DNA of 64,000 bases from Candidatus Marinarcus aquaticus. Lineage in GTDB: Bacteria > Campylobacterota > Campylobacteria > Campylobacterales > Arcobacteraceae. The stretch's first letter is position 1, and each line of letters opens with the position of its first letter. The notes beneath the pieces are model-generated. The model did no database searches. It was not told the DNA's origin and saw only the letters and a list, made by a program, of their open reading frames with translations. The position numbers and the translations under genes are program-made. Location: contig NZ_PDKN01000010.1 in the NCBI RefSeq assembly GCF_004116335.1, positions 1 to 64,000 on the forward strand, written 5' to 3'. Of the stretch, positions 26,870 to 35,306 are shown piece by piece.

Positions 26870-28600
26870 GTGTTTAAAGTCGATAAACGAATACTTAATT
26901 TTCTTGTTATTATTTTTCTTACAACCATCACATTTACATGGACATTTTTTATCTTTCATCAAGAGATTATTTGGAGTGTTGTAGGATTTGTTATCTCCTT
27001 ACGAATCATAGCTTCTGTTCTTATATTTAAAGATTATAGTCTCAGTTGGAGTAAAGTAACCCAACGCACCTTTTTAATCAAGTGTGTGGTTTATTTGGCT
27101 GCATTTATTGTTTACTTACCATTTCTATATGGAAAAGTGCGTTTTGCACTTTTAGCCAGTGAGTTTGCATTTTATCTTTTAGCAATCACTTTTTTTATGT
27201 ATGCGTATCACTATTTTGTAAATCGCTCTCGTGTGAGTAAAACGAAAACAGTTGTGATTTATGGTGCAGGACAAGCAGGAACAAAACTTGAAAATGAATT
27301 CCGTAACAGTGAATACAAAGTAAAATATTTTGTAGATGACAGTAAAATTTTACAAAAAAGAAGTATTGATGGTGTGCGTATTGTCTCAAGAAGTCGTTTG
27401 AAAAAATACATGGGTAGTGAAAAGTTTGATTTACTCATTGTCGCTATTCCCAGTGCCAGTAAACGACGAGTTCAATACATCTATGAAAAGCTGAGCCCTC
27501 ATTTTAAAAATGTTAAAATTCTTCCTTCTTTAGATGAAATTTTACGAGATAAAGAGTTTACAACACAATTAAAAGATATCTCTGTAGAAGATCTATTAGC
27601 ACGACATCCTAAAGATTTAGATAAGAGTTTGATTCAATCCTTTATTAAAGACAAAAAGGTACTTATCACAGGTGCAGGTGGAAGTATTGGCAGTGAAATT
27701 TGCAGACAGTGTGCTTCATATGAAGCAAAAGAGTTAATTCTGCTTGATCACAGCGAGTACAATCTCTACTCTATTGCAGAAGAGTTATGTGCATATAAAC
27801 CCAAACTGGTCATGCAATCAGTAGTCAATAAAGAGTTACTTGATAAGACCTTTGAAAAGTTTAAACCTGATATTGTTATTCATGCTGCAGCTTATAAACA
27901 TGTGCCTTTGGTTGAAGACAATATCACGGAAGCCATTTTAAATAATATCATTGGAACTAAAAATAGTATTGATTGTGCTATTAAGCATAAGGTACAAAAG
28001 TTTGTACTTATCTCTACAGATAAAGCAGTTAGACCCACAAATGTAATGGGTACGACCAAACGTATTTGTGAGCTGTATGCACAAAATGTTGATGCTTGTC
28101 ATACAGAAATTGTGGCTGTGCGATTTGGTAATGTATTAGGAAGCAGTGGAAGTGTTATTCCTAAATTTAAAGCACAAATTGCATCAGGTGGTCCTATTAC
28201 AGTAACGCATCCTGATATCACACGATACTTTATGCTCATACCAGAAGCCTGTGAATTGGTACTTCAAGCAGCCAGTATTGCAAAAGGTGGAGAAATCTTT
28301 ATTTTAGATATGGGTTCACCCATTAAAATTGTGGATTTGGCTAAAAAAATGATTGAACTCAGTGGTAAAGATGAGGTTCAAATTGAGTTTTCTGGATTAA
28401 GACCAGGAGAAAAACTCTATGAGGAACTTCTTATAAATGACAGTGATAAAACCACACAGTATGAGTCTATTACTGTTGCAGGTGATACTCCATATGAAAT
28501 TTCAAAACTCAATCATGATATTTTTGAACTCATTAATACAAAAGATAAACTCTCAAAATTAAAAGAGATAGTCCCAGAGTTTAATCACCAAATCAATTAA
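26870..28600 (+). CDS. PglF/WbpM-type UDP-HexNAc 4,6-dehydratase
   Basis: A 576-residue membrane-anchored dehydratase. Four hydrophobic helices occupy about residues 8-125, followed by a Rossmann domain (IYGAGQAGTKLENEF near 137), then the catalytic SDR domain (VLITGAGGSIGSEICRQC near 265, HAAAYKHVPLVE near 345, STDKAVRPTNVMGTTKR near 385). The NVMGxTK motif has Met where classical enzymes have Tyr, the form known from WbpM-like dehydratases. The product is a 4-keto-6-deoxy sugar used for QuiNAc, FucNAc or bacillosamine. It starts at GTG, has its own promoter, and its base composition is clearly less AT-rich than the cluster before it. Confidence 0.88.
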   Translation: MFKVDKRILNFLVIIFLTTITFTWTFFIFHQEIIWSVVGFVISLRIIASVLIFKDYSLSWSKVTQRTFLIKCVVYLAAFIVYLPFLYGKVRFALLASEFAFYLLAITFFMYAYHYFVNRSRVSKTKTVVIYGAGQAGTKLENEFRNSEYKVKYFVDDSKILQKRSIDGVRIVSRSRLKKYMGSEKFDLLIVAIPSASKRRVQYIYEKLSPHFKNVKILPSLDEILRDKEFTTQLKDISVEDLLARHPKDLDKSLIQSFIKDKKVLITGAGGSIGSEICRQCASYEAKELILLDHSEYNLYSIAEELCAYKPKLVMQSVVNKELLDKTFEKFKPDIVIHAAAYKHVPLVEDNITEAILNNIIGTKNSIDCAIKHKVQKFVLISTDKAVRPTNVMGTTKRICELYAQNVDACHTEIVAVRFGNVLGSSGSVIPKFKAQIASGGPITVTHPDITRYFMLIPEACELVLQAASIAKGGEIFILDMGSPIKIVDLAKKMIELSGKDEVQIEFSGLRPGEKLYEELLINDSDKTTQYESITVAGDTPYEISKLNHDIFELINTKDKLSKLKEIVPEFNHQIN

Positions 28601-28601
28601 C

Positions 28602-29192
28602 TTACTGCTTACAAATAAACTCAAAAAGGGTGTCGATGTACTCATTGACCTCTTTTTGTATCTCACAGCACTCTTTACTCAAAGAAGAGAGTAAAAATCC
28701 CACATATGTATTTAAAATACCATTGATTAAATGAGAACTTTTACTTTTTAGTTTTTCTGTATGTATGGCATTGTCTAAAATTGTTTGAAGATGCTCTGTG
28801 TTTTTTTCATACCAACGCTCTTGAAATGCAATCAACTCGGAGTTTGTTTTGTAGTATGAGATACCAATAAATATTTTTAGAACCAGTCGGTAATGTTCAT
28901 ATTTATCTTCATAAAGTGATAAAAAAAATATTTTGAGTTTCTCTTTGAAAGTGGCTTGCTTTTCTATACGCACAAGTACATCTTGCATGTATTGTTCTTG
29001 TAAAATATACATCAGTTCCACTACAATGTCCTCTTTGCAAGTGAAGTATTCATAGATGGTACCTTTGCCTATATTGGCTGCTTGGGCAAGTCTTGAGATG
29101 GATATATCAGTAAGATTGTGTTTTAAAATAAGAGGTAGACACGACAGGGCAATGGCCTGTCGTTTTTTAGCTTTGTCTACGATTGGTGACAT
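28602..29192 (-). CDS. TetR/AcrR-family transcriptional regulator
   Basis: A 196-residue protein. The N-terminal helix-turn-helix reads ISRLAQAANIGKGTIYEYF near residues 30-50, the TetR DNA-binding signature, followed by an all-helical ligand/dimer domain. It is the last gene of the minus-strand efflux operon, starting 2 bases after the permease stop, and ends 1 base from the convergent dehydratase gene with no visible terminator between. It probably represses this pump operon or another target in response to a drug-like ligand; which one is not shown. Confidence 0.85.
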   Translation of the reverse strand: MSPIVDKAKKRQAIALSCLPLILKHNLTDISISRLAQAANIGKGTIYEYFTCKEDIVVELMYILQEQYMQDVLVRIEKQATFKEKLKIFFLSLYEDKYEHYRLVLKIFIGISYYKTNSELIAFQERWYEKNTEHLQTILDNAIHTEKLKSKSSHLINGILNTYVGFLLSSLSKECCEIQKEVNEYIDTLFEFICKQ

Positions 29193-29194
29193 GG

Positions 29195-32100
29195 TTATTC
29201 AGATTTCTCTTTACTCAACTTTGAGATTAAGATATAAAAGAGTGGAATGAATAAAATGGCAATAAAGGTTGCCGTTAACATTCCTCCAATAACACCAGTA
29301 CCAATTGAGTGCTTACTTGCAGCACCTGCACCACTACTAATTGCAAGTGGTAAAACCCCAACGGTAAATGCCAATGAGGTCATAATAATTGGACGAAGTC
29401 TCACTTTTGCTGCTTCTAATGCTGCATCCACTAAGTTAAACCCTTCTTTTCGTTTTTGCAGAGCAAACTCGACAATCAAAATGGCATTTTTAGCAGCAAG
29501 TCCAGCAAGCACAAGCAGTCCAATTTGGAAGTAGATGTTGTTATCTAAGCTTCGTAAGTTCGTTGCTAAAATTGCCCCAAAGATTGCAAATGGTACGGCT
29601 AAAACAACGGAGATTGGGAGCAACCATCTCTCATAGAGGGCACACAGAATTAAGAATAGGAATACAACCCCAAAAATAAACGCTTGTGCTGAACTTCCAC
29701 CAATTTGTTTCTCTTGATATGCCGTACCTGTCCAACTGATGGTATACCCTTCAGGTAAAATTTCATTGGCAACCTCTTCAATGGCATTCAGTGCATCCCC
29801 TGAACTGTATCCCGGAGCTGGTTGTCCAGAGACTTTTGCTGCTTGAAAAAGGTTAAACCTTTCAATAATATCTGCCCCCACCACTTTTTTATAGGTAATA
29901 AATGAGTTAATAGGGAGTAACTCTCCATTGCTTGAACGTACAAACACTTTTTGAAAATCATCAATATTGTTTCGGTACTCATCGGTTGCTTGTAGGTTTA
30001 CTCGATAGGTTCTTCCATACAGTGAGAAGTCATTGACATAGTAACTTCCAAAAGTGGCATTAATGGTGCTGTAAATATCATTGATACTTACCCCTTTTGC
30101 TTTGGCTTTTTCAATGTCTACATCCACTTTAAACTGTGGAATGGTGGCAGAAAGTGCTGTTCTGACACCCACAAGTTCTGGTCTTGTTCGAGCCTTTTCC
30201 AAAACCTTATTCACCACATTACCTAAATCTTCAATGCTTCCACCTGTACGGTCTTGTACATACATATCAAATCCACCCGTAACACTCATCCCCATAATAG
30301 GTGGTGGTACAACGGCAAAAGAGAACCCTTCACTCGTACCCATGAGTTGTTTACTGAACTTTTGCAACAGTGCTTGTGCCTCTTGTTCTGGATTGGGTCG
30401 CTCATCCCAATCTTTAAGTTTAATAATTGTTGCAACCGTGTGCGTTCTTTGAGCTGAGGTTGTAAAGTCATAACCTGCAAGCGTAATAATATTTGCTACG
30501 TTTGGATCTTTTTCAATGATGGCATTGATCTCTTCAGAAAGCTCCAATGACTTTGATAAAGAGTATCCCGGAGGGTTAAATCCAAAGATGAAAATCGTCC
30601 CTTGGTCTTCATCAGGCAAAAGCCCTGTTTTCATCGATTTGAACATATCGTATGAAATAAACAATAAGCCCGCATAAAGCAACACAGAGATTAAAGAGAA
30701 GCGTATGGTTTTTTTAACCAAATAGGAGTACCCTTGTGTTGCTTTTGCAAACATTTCATTGAACCATTTGAAAAATCCTTTGGGTTCATGTTTTTTGTTT
30801 TTTAAAATCTTTACACAAAGAGCCGGGGTCAGTGTTAATGCTACAAATCCTGAAATCAACACAGAGATAACAATGGTAATAGCAAACTGTCGATACATCT
30901 CACCAGAGAGACCTCCCATAAAAGCAACCGGAATGAAAATGGCTCCAAGAACTAAGATAATTGCAATTAAGGCACCTGTAACTTCACGCATGGCAATAAA
31001 GGCTGCTTCTTTGGGTTTGTGCCCCTCTTCCATGTGACGTTCGATGTTCTCAATAACAATAATGGCATCATCTACAACGATTCCAATGGCCAGAACCAGA
31101 CCAAACAGCGTCAGTAAGTTGATACTGAATCCTAAGGCATACATACCTGCAAAGGCACCCACAATTGATATTGGTACAGCAATAAATGGGATAATGGTTG
31201 CTCGCCAACTTTGTAAAAACAAGAAGATGATTAAAATTACTAAAATCAAGGCTTCAACGAATGTTTTAACCACTTCTTCAATGGACGCTGAAATAAACTT
31301 TGTACTGTCGTATGGAATACTGTATGTCATATCTTCAGGGAAGTTTTTTTGTGCTTCCTTTAAAGCTTCTGAAATGGCATTGGCGGTATCTAGTGCATTC
31401 GCACCACTTTGTAAAAAAATACCAATGGGAATAGATGCTGCGTTATTCAGTCGTGTTTGCATACTGTAATCACCTGCTCCTAAGTCGATATTGGCAATGT
31501 CTTTGAGTTTTAGGCTACTTCCATCTTCATTGGCTCGAATGACAATATCACCAAACTGTTTAGGGTCTTCGAGTCGTTTAGGTGTTTGAATGGTATACGT
31601 ATACATTTGCTTATTAGCAATGGGTTCAGCTGCAATTTTACCTGCAGCGTATTGGTTATTTTGCTCTTGAATCGCTGTGATAACATCCGTCGTAGCTAAT
31701 TCATATTTAGAGAGTTTTAACGGGTCCATCCAAATTCGAATAGAATAATCTTTAGCACCAAAAATTCGAGCATCCCCGACACCTTTTACACGTTTTAATG
31801 ACTCAACCATATTGAGTAAGGCATAGTTTGATAAATAGATGCTGTCATAGGTATTGTTGGGTGATTGAAGCATAATAAACTGCAAAATACTTGGACTTCT
31901 CTCCCCTACCACAACACCCAATCGTTGGACTTGTTCAGGCATTTTTGCCAACGCTGCTTGAACACGGTTATTGACATCAATCTTCGCTGAATCAGGGTCG
32001 GTTCCTACTTCAAAGAAGATGTTGATACTTAATCGTCCACTGTCTTCTGCAACTGAGTTCATGTAAAGCATGTTTTTAGCACCATTGATTTGTTCTTCAA

Positions 32101-32296
32101 GGGGTGCTGCAACAGTCTTAGCAATCGTATCGGCACTTGCTCCTGGGTAAGAGGCACTTACAATAATTTGTGGAGGCAATACTCTTGGATACTGTTCAAT
32201 GGGAAGATTGAACATGGCAATCAGCCCCGTTAAAAAGATAACAATCGATAAAACTCCTGCAAAAACAGGTCTTTTAATAAAAAATGAAGATATCAT
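29195..32296 (-). CDS. RND efflux pump inner-membrane permease (HAE1/AcrB type)
   Basis: A 1033-residue permease with the standard 12-helix, two large periplasmic loop layout. It begins ISSFFIKRPVFAGVLSIV as HAE1 pumps do. The proton-relay aspartate pair is in LAIGIVVDDAIIVIENIERH near 405, and a second conserved helix reads GLAAKNAILIVEFA near 930. It exports hydrophobic drugs, bile-like compounds or solvents from the periplasm together with the adaptor and TolC gene products. The start overlaps the adaptor stop by four bases. Length and motifs are complete. Confidence 0.93.
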   Translation of the reverse strand: MISSFFIKRPVFAGVLSIVIFLTGLIAMFNLPIEQYPRVLPPQIIVSASYPGASADTIAKTVAAPLEEQINGAKNMLYMNSVAEDSGRLSINIFFEVGTDPDSAKIDVNNRVQAALAKMPEQVQRLGVVVGERSPSILQFIMLQSPNNTYDSIYLSNYALLNMVESLKRVKGVGDARIFGAKDYSIRIWMDPLKLSKYELATTDVITAIQEQNNQYAAGKIAAEPIANKQMYTYTIQTPKRLEDPKQFGDIVIRANEDGSSLKLKDIANIDLGAGDYSMQTRLNNAASIPIGIFLQSGANALDTANAISEALKEAQKNFPEDMTYSIPYDSTKFISASIEEVVKTFVEALILVILIIFLFLQSWRATIIPFIAVPISIVGAFAGMYALGFSINLLTLFGLVLAIGIVVDDAIIVIENIERHMEEGHKPKEAAFIAMREVTGALIAIILVLGAIFIPVAFMGGLSGEMYRQFAITIVISVLISGFVALTLTPALCVKILKNKKHEPKGFFKWFNEMFAKATQGYSYLVKKTIRFSLISVLLYAGLLFISYDMFKSMKTGLLPDEDQGTIFIFGFNPPGYSLSKSLELSEEINAIIEKDPNVANIITLAGYDFTTSAQRTHTVATIIKLKDWDERPNPEQEAQALLQKFSKQLMGTSEGFSFAVVPPPIMGMSVTGGFDMYVQDRTGGSIEDLGNVVNKVLEKARTRPELVGVRTALSATIPQFKVDVDIEKAKAKGVSINDIYSTINATFGSYYVNDFSLYGRTYRVNLQATDEYRNNIDDFQKVFVRSSNGELLPINSFITYKKVVGADIIERFNLFQAAKVSGQPAPGYSSGDALNAIEEVANEILPEGYTISWTGTAYQEKQIGGSSAQAFIFGVVFLFLILCALYERWLLPISVVLAVPFAIFGAILATNLRSLDNNIYFQIGLLVLAGLAAKNAILIVEFALQKRKEGFNLVDAALEAAKVRLRPIIMTSLAFTVGVLPLAISSGAGAASKHSIGTGVIGGMLTATFIAILFIPLFYILISKLSKEKSE

Positions 32297-33390
32297 AGCT
32301 GTTTCGCTTTATTGACTATTTGAACTTTTGTGTCAGGTCTGAGTTTTGCAAGGTTACTTATAACAATTTGTTCATTGGCTTTGATACCATCTTTGATTAC
32401 TATACCTTTCGTAACTAAATCACCGGTGAGGACAGGTCGTACTTTGGCAATACCGTTGGCATCAATCACATACACAATATTTGCTTGGGCTGTTTTTAAA
32501 ACCGCATTTTCAGGAACTACAAAAACATCGCCTAAAGAGAGATTGGAGATCTCTACTTTCGTGAAATTCCCTACAATCAGTTCATTATTTGTGTTTTCAA
32601 ACTTTGCTCTTAAAAGTAAGGTATCCGTTTGAGAATCCAGTTTTGGAGCAATATAATCAATCATTCCACCTGTCACTTTGTGACCACCATTTTCAATAGC
32701 AATTTCACTTTTCCCTGCTCGAATTTGAGATAAAAAGCTTGAAATATCATCTTTAGTCAATGAAAATTCAACATGCACAGGATCAATGGCTGTAATGGTT
32801 ATAAGCAGAGAATTATCATCATTGCTTCCAACTAAATCTCCAATATCACTCTTTTTAATACCTGCAATTCCATCAATAGGAGAGGTGACAGTGGTATACC
32901 CGTACTCAATTTTTGCTTGAGTGAGTTTCGCTTTGGCATCTTCATAGGTATAAACATACGCATCATAATCTTGTACACTGATGGCTTTACTCTCTAAAAG
33001 GGCTTGGGCTCTTTTATAATCTTTATTGGCTTTGTTATAATTGGCTTGTGCTTGGTCTAAATTGGCTTTGTATGTATCTTGCTCAATGGTATAAAGCAGT
33101 TGGCCTTTGTGAACGAATTCACCCTCTTTAAAATGTTTTTTCTTTAAGATACCTTGCACTCGGGCATTCACATCTGCTTCTTCAAAAGGTTTGATTAAAG
33201 CTGGGTAACTTTTTGTTGTTGTCACCTTTTCATTTTTGACACTGAAAACCTGTACAGGCAGTCCAGCATTTTGTGCTGTTGCATTTTGCGGTTTTTTTTG
33301 TTCATCGCTGCATGCAGTGAACCCTAAAATAAGTGTGGTTGTAATTAATAATTTTGAACCTACTAAAAGGCACTTCTTCTGTGTTATCAT
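32293..33390 (-). CDS. RND efflux periplasmic adaptor (membrane fusion protein)
   Basis: A 365-residue AcrA/MexA-type protein. An N-terminal signal ends in LGFTACS, a lipobox-like site, so it is probably a lipoprotein anchored to the inner membrane. PFEEADVNARVQGIL and FVHKGQLLYTIEQD are the first lipoyl half. A helical hairpin follows (ANYNKANKDYKRAQALLES), then GYTTVTSPIDGIAGI as the second lipoyl half, and beta-barrel sections. It links the permease to the outer-membrane TolC channel. It overlaps genes on both sides by four bases. Confidence 0.92.
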   Translation of the reverse strand: MITQKKCLLVGSKLLITTTLILGFTACSDEQKKPQNATAQNAGLPVQVFSVKNEKVTTTKSYPALIKPFEEADVNARVQGILKKKHFKEGEFVHKGQLLYTIEQDTYKANLDQAQANYNKANKDYKRAQALLESKAISVQDYDAYVYTYEDAKAKLTQAKIEYGYTTVTSPIDGIAGIKKSDIGDLVGSNDDNSLLITITAIDPVHVEFSLTKDDISSFLSQIRAGKSEIAIENGGHKVTGGMIDYIAPKLDSQTDTLLLRAKFENTNNELIVGNFTKVEISNLSLGDVFVVPENAVLKTAQANIVYVIDANGIAKVRPVLTGDLVTKGIVIKDGIKANEQIVISNLAKLRPDTKVQIVNKAKQL

Positions 33391-34613
33391 TGTACATAAT
33401 CCTTTAAATTTTCTCCACTGTGATAAAAAATGGTTGCTTTTTTTACTTCTAAATCATACTTGGCAGCTTTTAAAGTACTAATAGCGTCATACTTCTCTGT
33501 TAATGCTTCTAAATAAGCTACATTATCAATTAATCCATTTTGGAATTTTGATTTAATCACTTCATAAGCCGTTTGAGCAGCTTCTAAACCTGCTTGAGCC
33601 GATTTAATTTTCATTTTTGCAATTTCATATGCTCGATTTGCCAGCTGTAAATCAACATTTGCTCTGTTCTTTTCATACTCATATTGAGATTTCAGACTCA
33701 AATATTTTTTGTATTTGGATTCTGTTTTATTCATTGTTTCACCAAATGAGAAGATGTTCCATGTTAAGTTAACTGAAAAAACATTTTGTTCATCTATAGA
33801 GCTCTCATAAGCACTGTTTTCATACTTCAAATCATAGTATGTGTAGGTGTCATTAAGAGTGATCGTTGGGAAATAATCCCCTTTTTCAATATCTGCAGCA
33901 TTGTCTGATGCTTCTACATCATACTCCAACGCTTTGATATCCGCACGATTCATTGTGAGATTGTTCTTAGGTGCTTCTAAAACGGCTCCGGCTTCAATCT
34001 TAACAGGTTGACCTGTAATATACTCCAAATTATGTGTGATGGTTTCAAGTTGTAACTCAATTTCATGTAGGTCAACATTGGAACTTTGCACACGTGAAAT
34101 AATTTTTTGCAGTTCATCTTCTGTTGTACTGCCTACTTCAAAGAATTTTTCCAGTCGTTTGTATTGTGCTTGAAGTTGTTCAATCTCTTTTTGTTTGGCC
34201 TCTTGTTGAGCTAACAAGGAGAGATAGTTGTAGTAGTATGTTACCACATCCAAGGCAATTTGGTTTTTGACGGAATTTAAAGTCTGTTCTGAACTCTTGA
34301 TGTCACTTTGATATTTAAAAAAGGTATTCTCTCTTTTTCCTCCATCAAAAAGTGTCAAGCTCACTTTCCCATATGCTTGAGAACCTTTGTCAGGTACTGA
34401 AGCCGTCTCTTTATTGGTTGATGAGTAACTGGCACCTACATCCACACTTGGGTAGTAACTGCTTTTGACTCCTTTATATTCATATTGCAAAGCTTCTAAG
34501 TTGTATTGGTAAGCGTTTACCATTCTATTTTGCAGTGATAAATCCAATAATTCGTTTAATGTATGCCCCCACATAAAAAGGGGAGTTAAAAAAATAAAAT
34601 ATATTTTTTTCAA
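33387..34613 (-). CDS. TolC-family outer-membrane channel protein
   Basis: About 408 residues. Long amphipathic helices with heptad-like repeats (ALQYEYKGVKSSYYPSVDVG, KSAQAGLEAAQTAYEVIKSKFQNG) and two similar halves are typical of TolC/OprM. The frame is open to a TTG at 34646, but I chose the TTG at 34613. It is preceded by an AAGGAG ribosome site 5 bases away, and this start gives the signal peptide KKIYFIFLTPLFMWGHT. It is the first gene of the efflux operon, facing the divergent marR gene across an operator-like region. Confidence 0.87.
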   Translation of the reverse strand: MKKIYFIFLTPLFMWGHTLNELLDLSLQNRMVNAYQYNLEALQYEYKGVKSSYYPSVDVGASYSSTNKETASVPDKGSQAYGKVSLTLFDGGKRENTFFKYQSDIKSSEQTLNSVKNQIALDVVTYYYNYLSLLAQQEAKQKEIEQLQAQYKRLEKFFEVGSTTEDELQKIISRVQSSNVDLHEIELQLETITHNLEYITGQPVKIEAGAVLEAPKNNLTMNRADIKALEYDVEASDNAADIEKGDYFPTITLNDTYTYYDLKYENSAYESSIDEQNVFSVNLTWNIFSFGETMNKTESKYKKYLSLKSQYEYEKNRANVDLQLANRAYEIAKMKIKSAQAGLEAAQTAYEVIKSKFQNGLIDNVAYLEALTEKYDAISTLKAAKYDLEVKKATIFYHSGENLKDYVQ

Positions 34614-34624
34614 TTGCGCTCCTT

Positions 34625-34642
34625 TATCTTGCTGGAAAGATA
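34625..34642. promoter_or_regulatory. Operator-like site 1 in efflux/marR divergent region
   Basis: The 18-mer TATCTTGCTGGAAAGATA is an imperfect palindrome (TATCTT/AAGATA arms). A near copy lies 37 bases further on. The site is in the leader of the efflux operon, just before its TTG start, and is a likely target of the adjacent MarR protein. Confidence 0.5.
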
Positions 34643-34661
34643 ACAAAGTTTCTCTTAAAAT

Positions 34662-34679
34662 TGTCTTACTAGAAAGATA
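34662..34679. promoter_or_regulatory. Operator-like site 2 in efflux/marR divergent region
   Basis: TGTCTTACTAGAAAGATA matches site 1 at 15 of 18 positions in the same orientation. It lies 23 bases before the marR -10 box and overlaps the probable efflux promoter on the other strand, so one bound regulator could control both genes. Confidence 0.5.
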
Positions 34680-34702
34680 TATTATTTTAACTTTATTTTT
34701 GT

Positions 34703-34708
34703 TATACT
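34703..34708 (+). promoter_or_regulatory. -10 box of marR gene
   Basis: TATACT after the T-rich TTTATTTTTGT. Only six bases separate it from the ATG at 34715, so transcription would begin at or next to the start codon and the mRNA would be leaderless. No ribosome site is visible. Confidence 0.5.
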
Positions 34709-34714
34709 TCTCTT

Positions 34715-35197
34715 ATGGATAAACATTACTTAGAACACTTTTTCGAACGCACGGGCAAACTTAAAGGGTATGAAGTAGCAAATTTCACCCTTCCTTTGAC
34801 ACTGATTTATAAAAATATGTTCAATGAAACGGAGCATCTTCTAAAAACCAAGTTCAATATGATTCACTCTGAATTGGATGTGTTAGCAGCACTTTATTTT
34901 AATGGCAAAGTACTCTCTCCAACAGAGCTTTATGCTGCAACTGTATTCTCTTCAGGTGGAATGACAAAAGTGCTTAAAAAGCTTGAAGCTTCAGGTCTAA
35001 TCAGTCGGGTGCCTTGTGCCAAAGATAAACGTAGTACACTCGTTAAAATTGAGAAACAAGGTGAAGAGTTAGTTGAAGATTCATTGCAAGAGGTGTTGCA
35101 AACACGAAAACCAATGTTCGATATTTTAAGCCATAAAGAGCAAGAAGATTTGAAAAAAATTCTTAAAAAGTTAACCTTACATTTAAGCGATAAATAG
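34715..35197 (+). CDS. MarR-family transcriptional regulator
   Basis: A 160-residue winged-helix protein with LDVLAALYFNGKVLSPTELYAA, SGGMTKVLKKLEASGLISRV and CAKDKRSTLVKIEKQGE, the recognition helix and wing of MarR proteins. It is divergent from the RND efflux operon and probably represses that operon and itself through the two repeated sites between them. The hydrogenase operon starts 110 bases downstream on the same strand. An ACTAGAAAG word shared with site 2 occurs at 35221-35229, so an effect on the hydrogenase promoter cannot be excluded. Confidence 0.85.
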   Translation: MDKHYLEHFFERTGKLKGYEVANFTLPLTLIYKNMFNETEHLLKTKFNMIHSELDVLAALYFNGKVLSPTELYAATVFSSGGMTKVLKKLEASGLISRVPCAKDKRSTLVKIEKQGEELVEDSLQEVLQTRKPMFDILSHKEQEDLKKILKKLTLHLSDK

Positions 35198-35306
35198 TAT
35201 CTTGACACTATTTTAACATAACTAGAAAGTGAAAGATGGTATGATAGGTTTCATATCGTTTTGAAATTCTTTTATTCAAGTATCAATCAAATGAAAAAGA
35301 GGTTAT

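Noticed and set aside
29247-31469. Long plus-strand frames inside the RND permease gene
   Set aside because: They are antisense to a complete, motif-rich 1033-residue permease and have no ribosome sites or family features.
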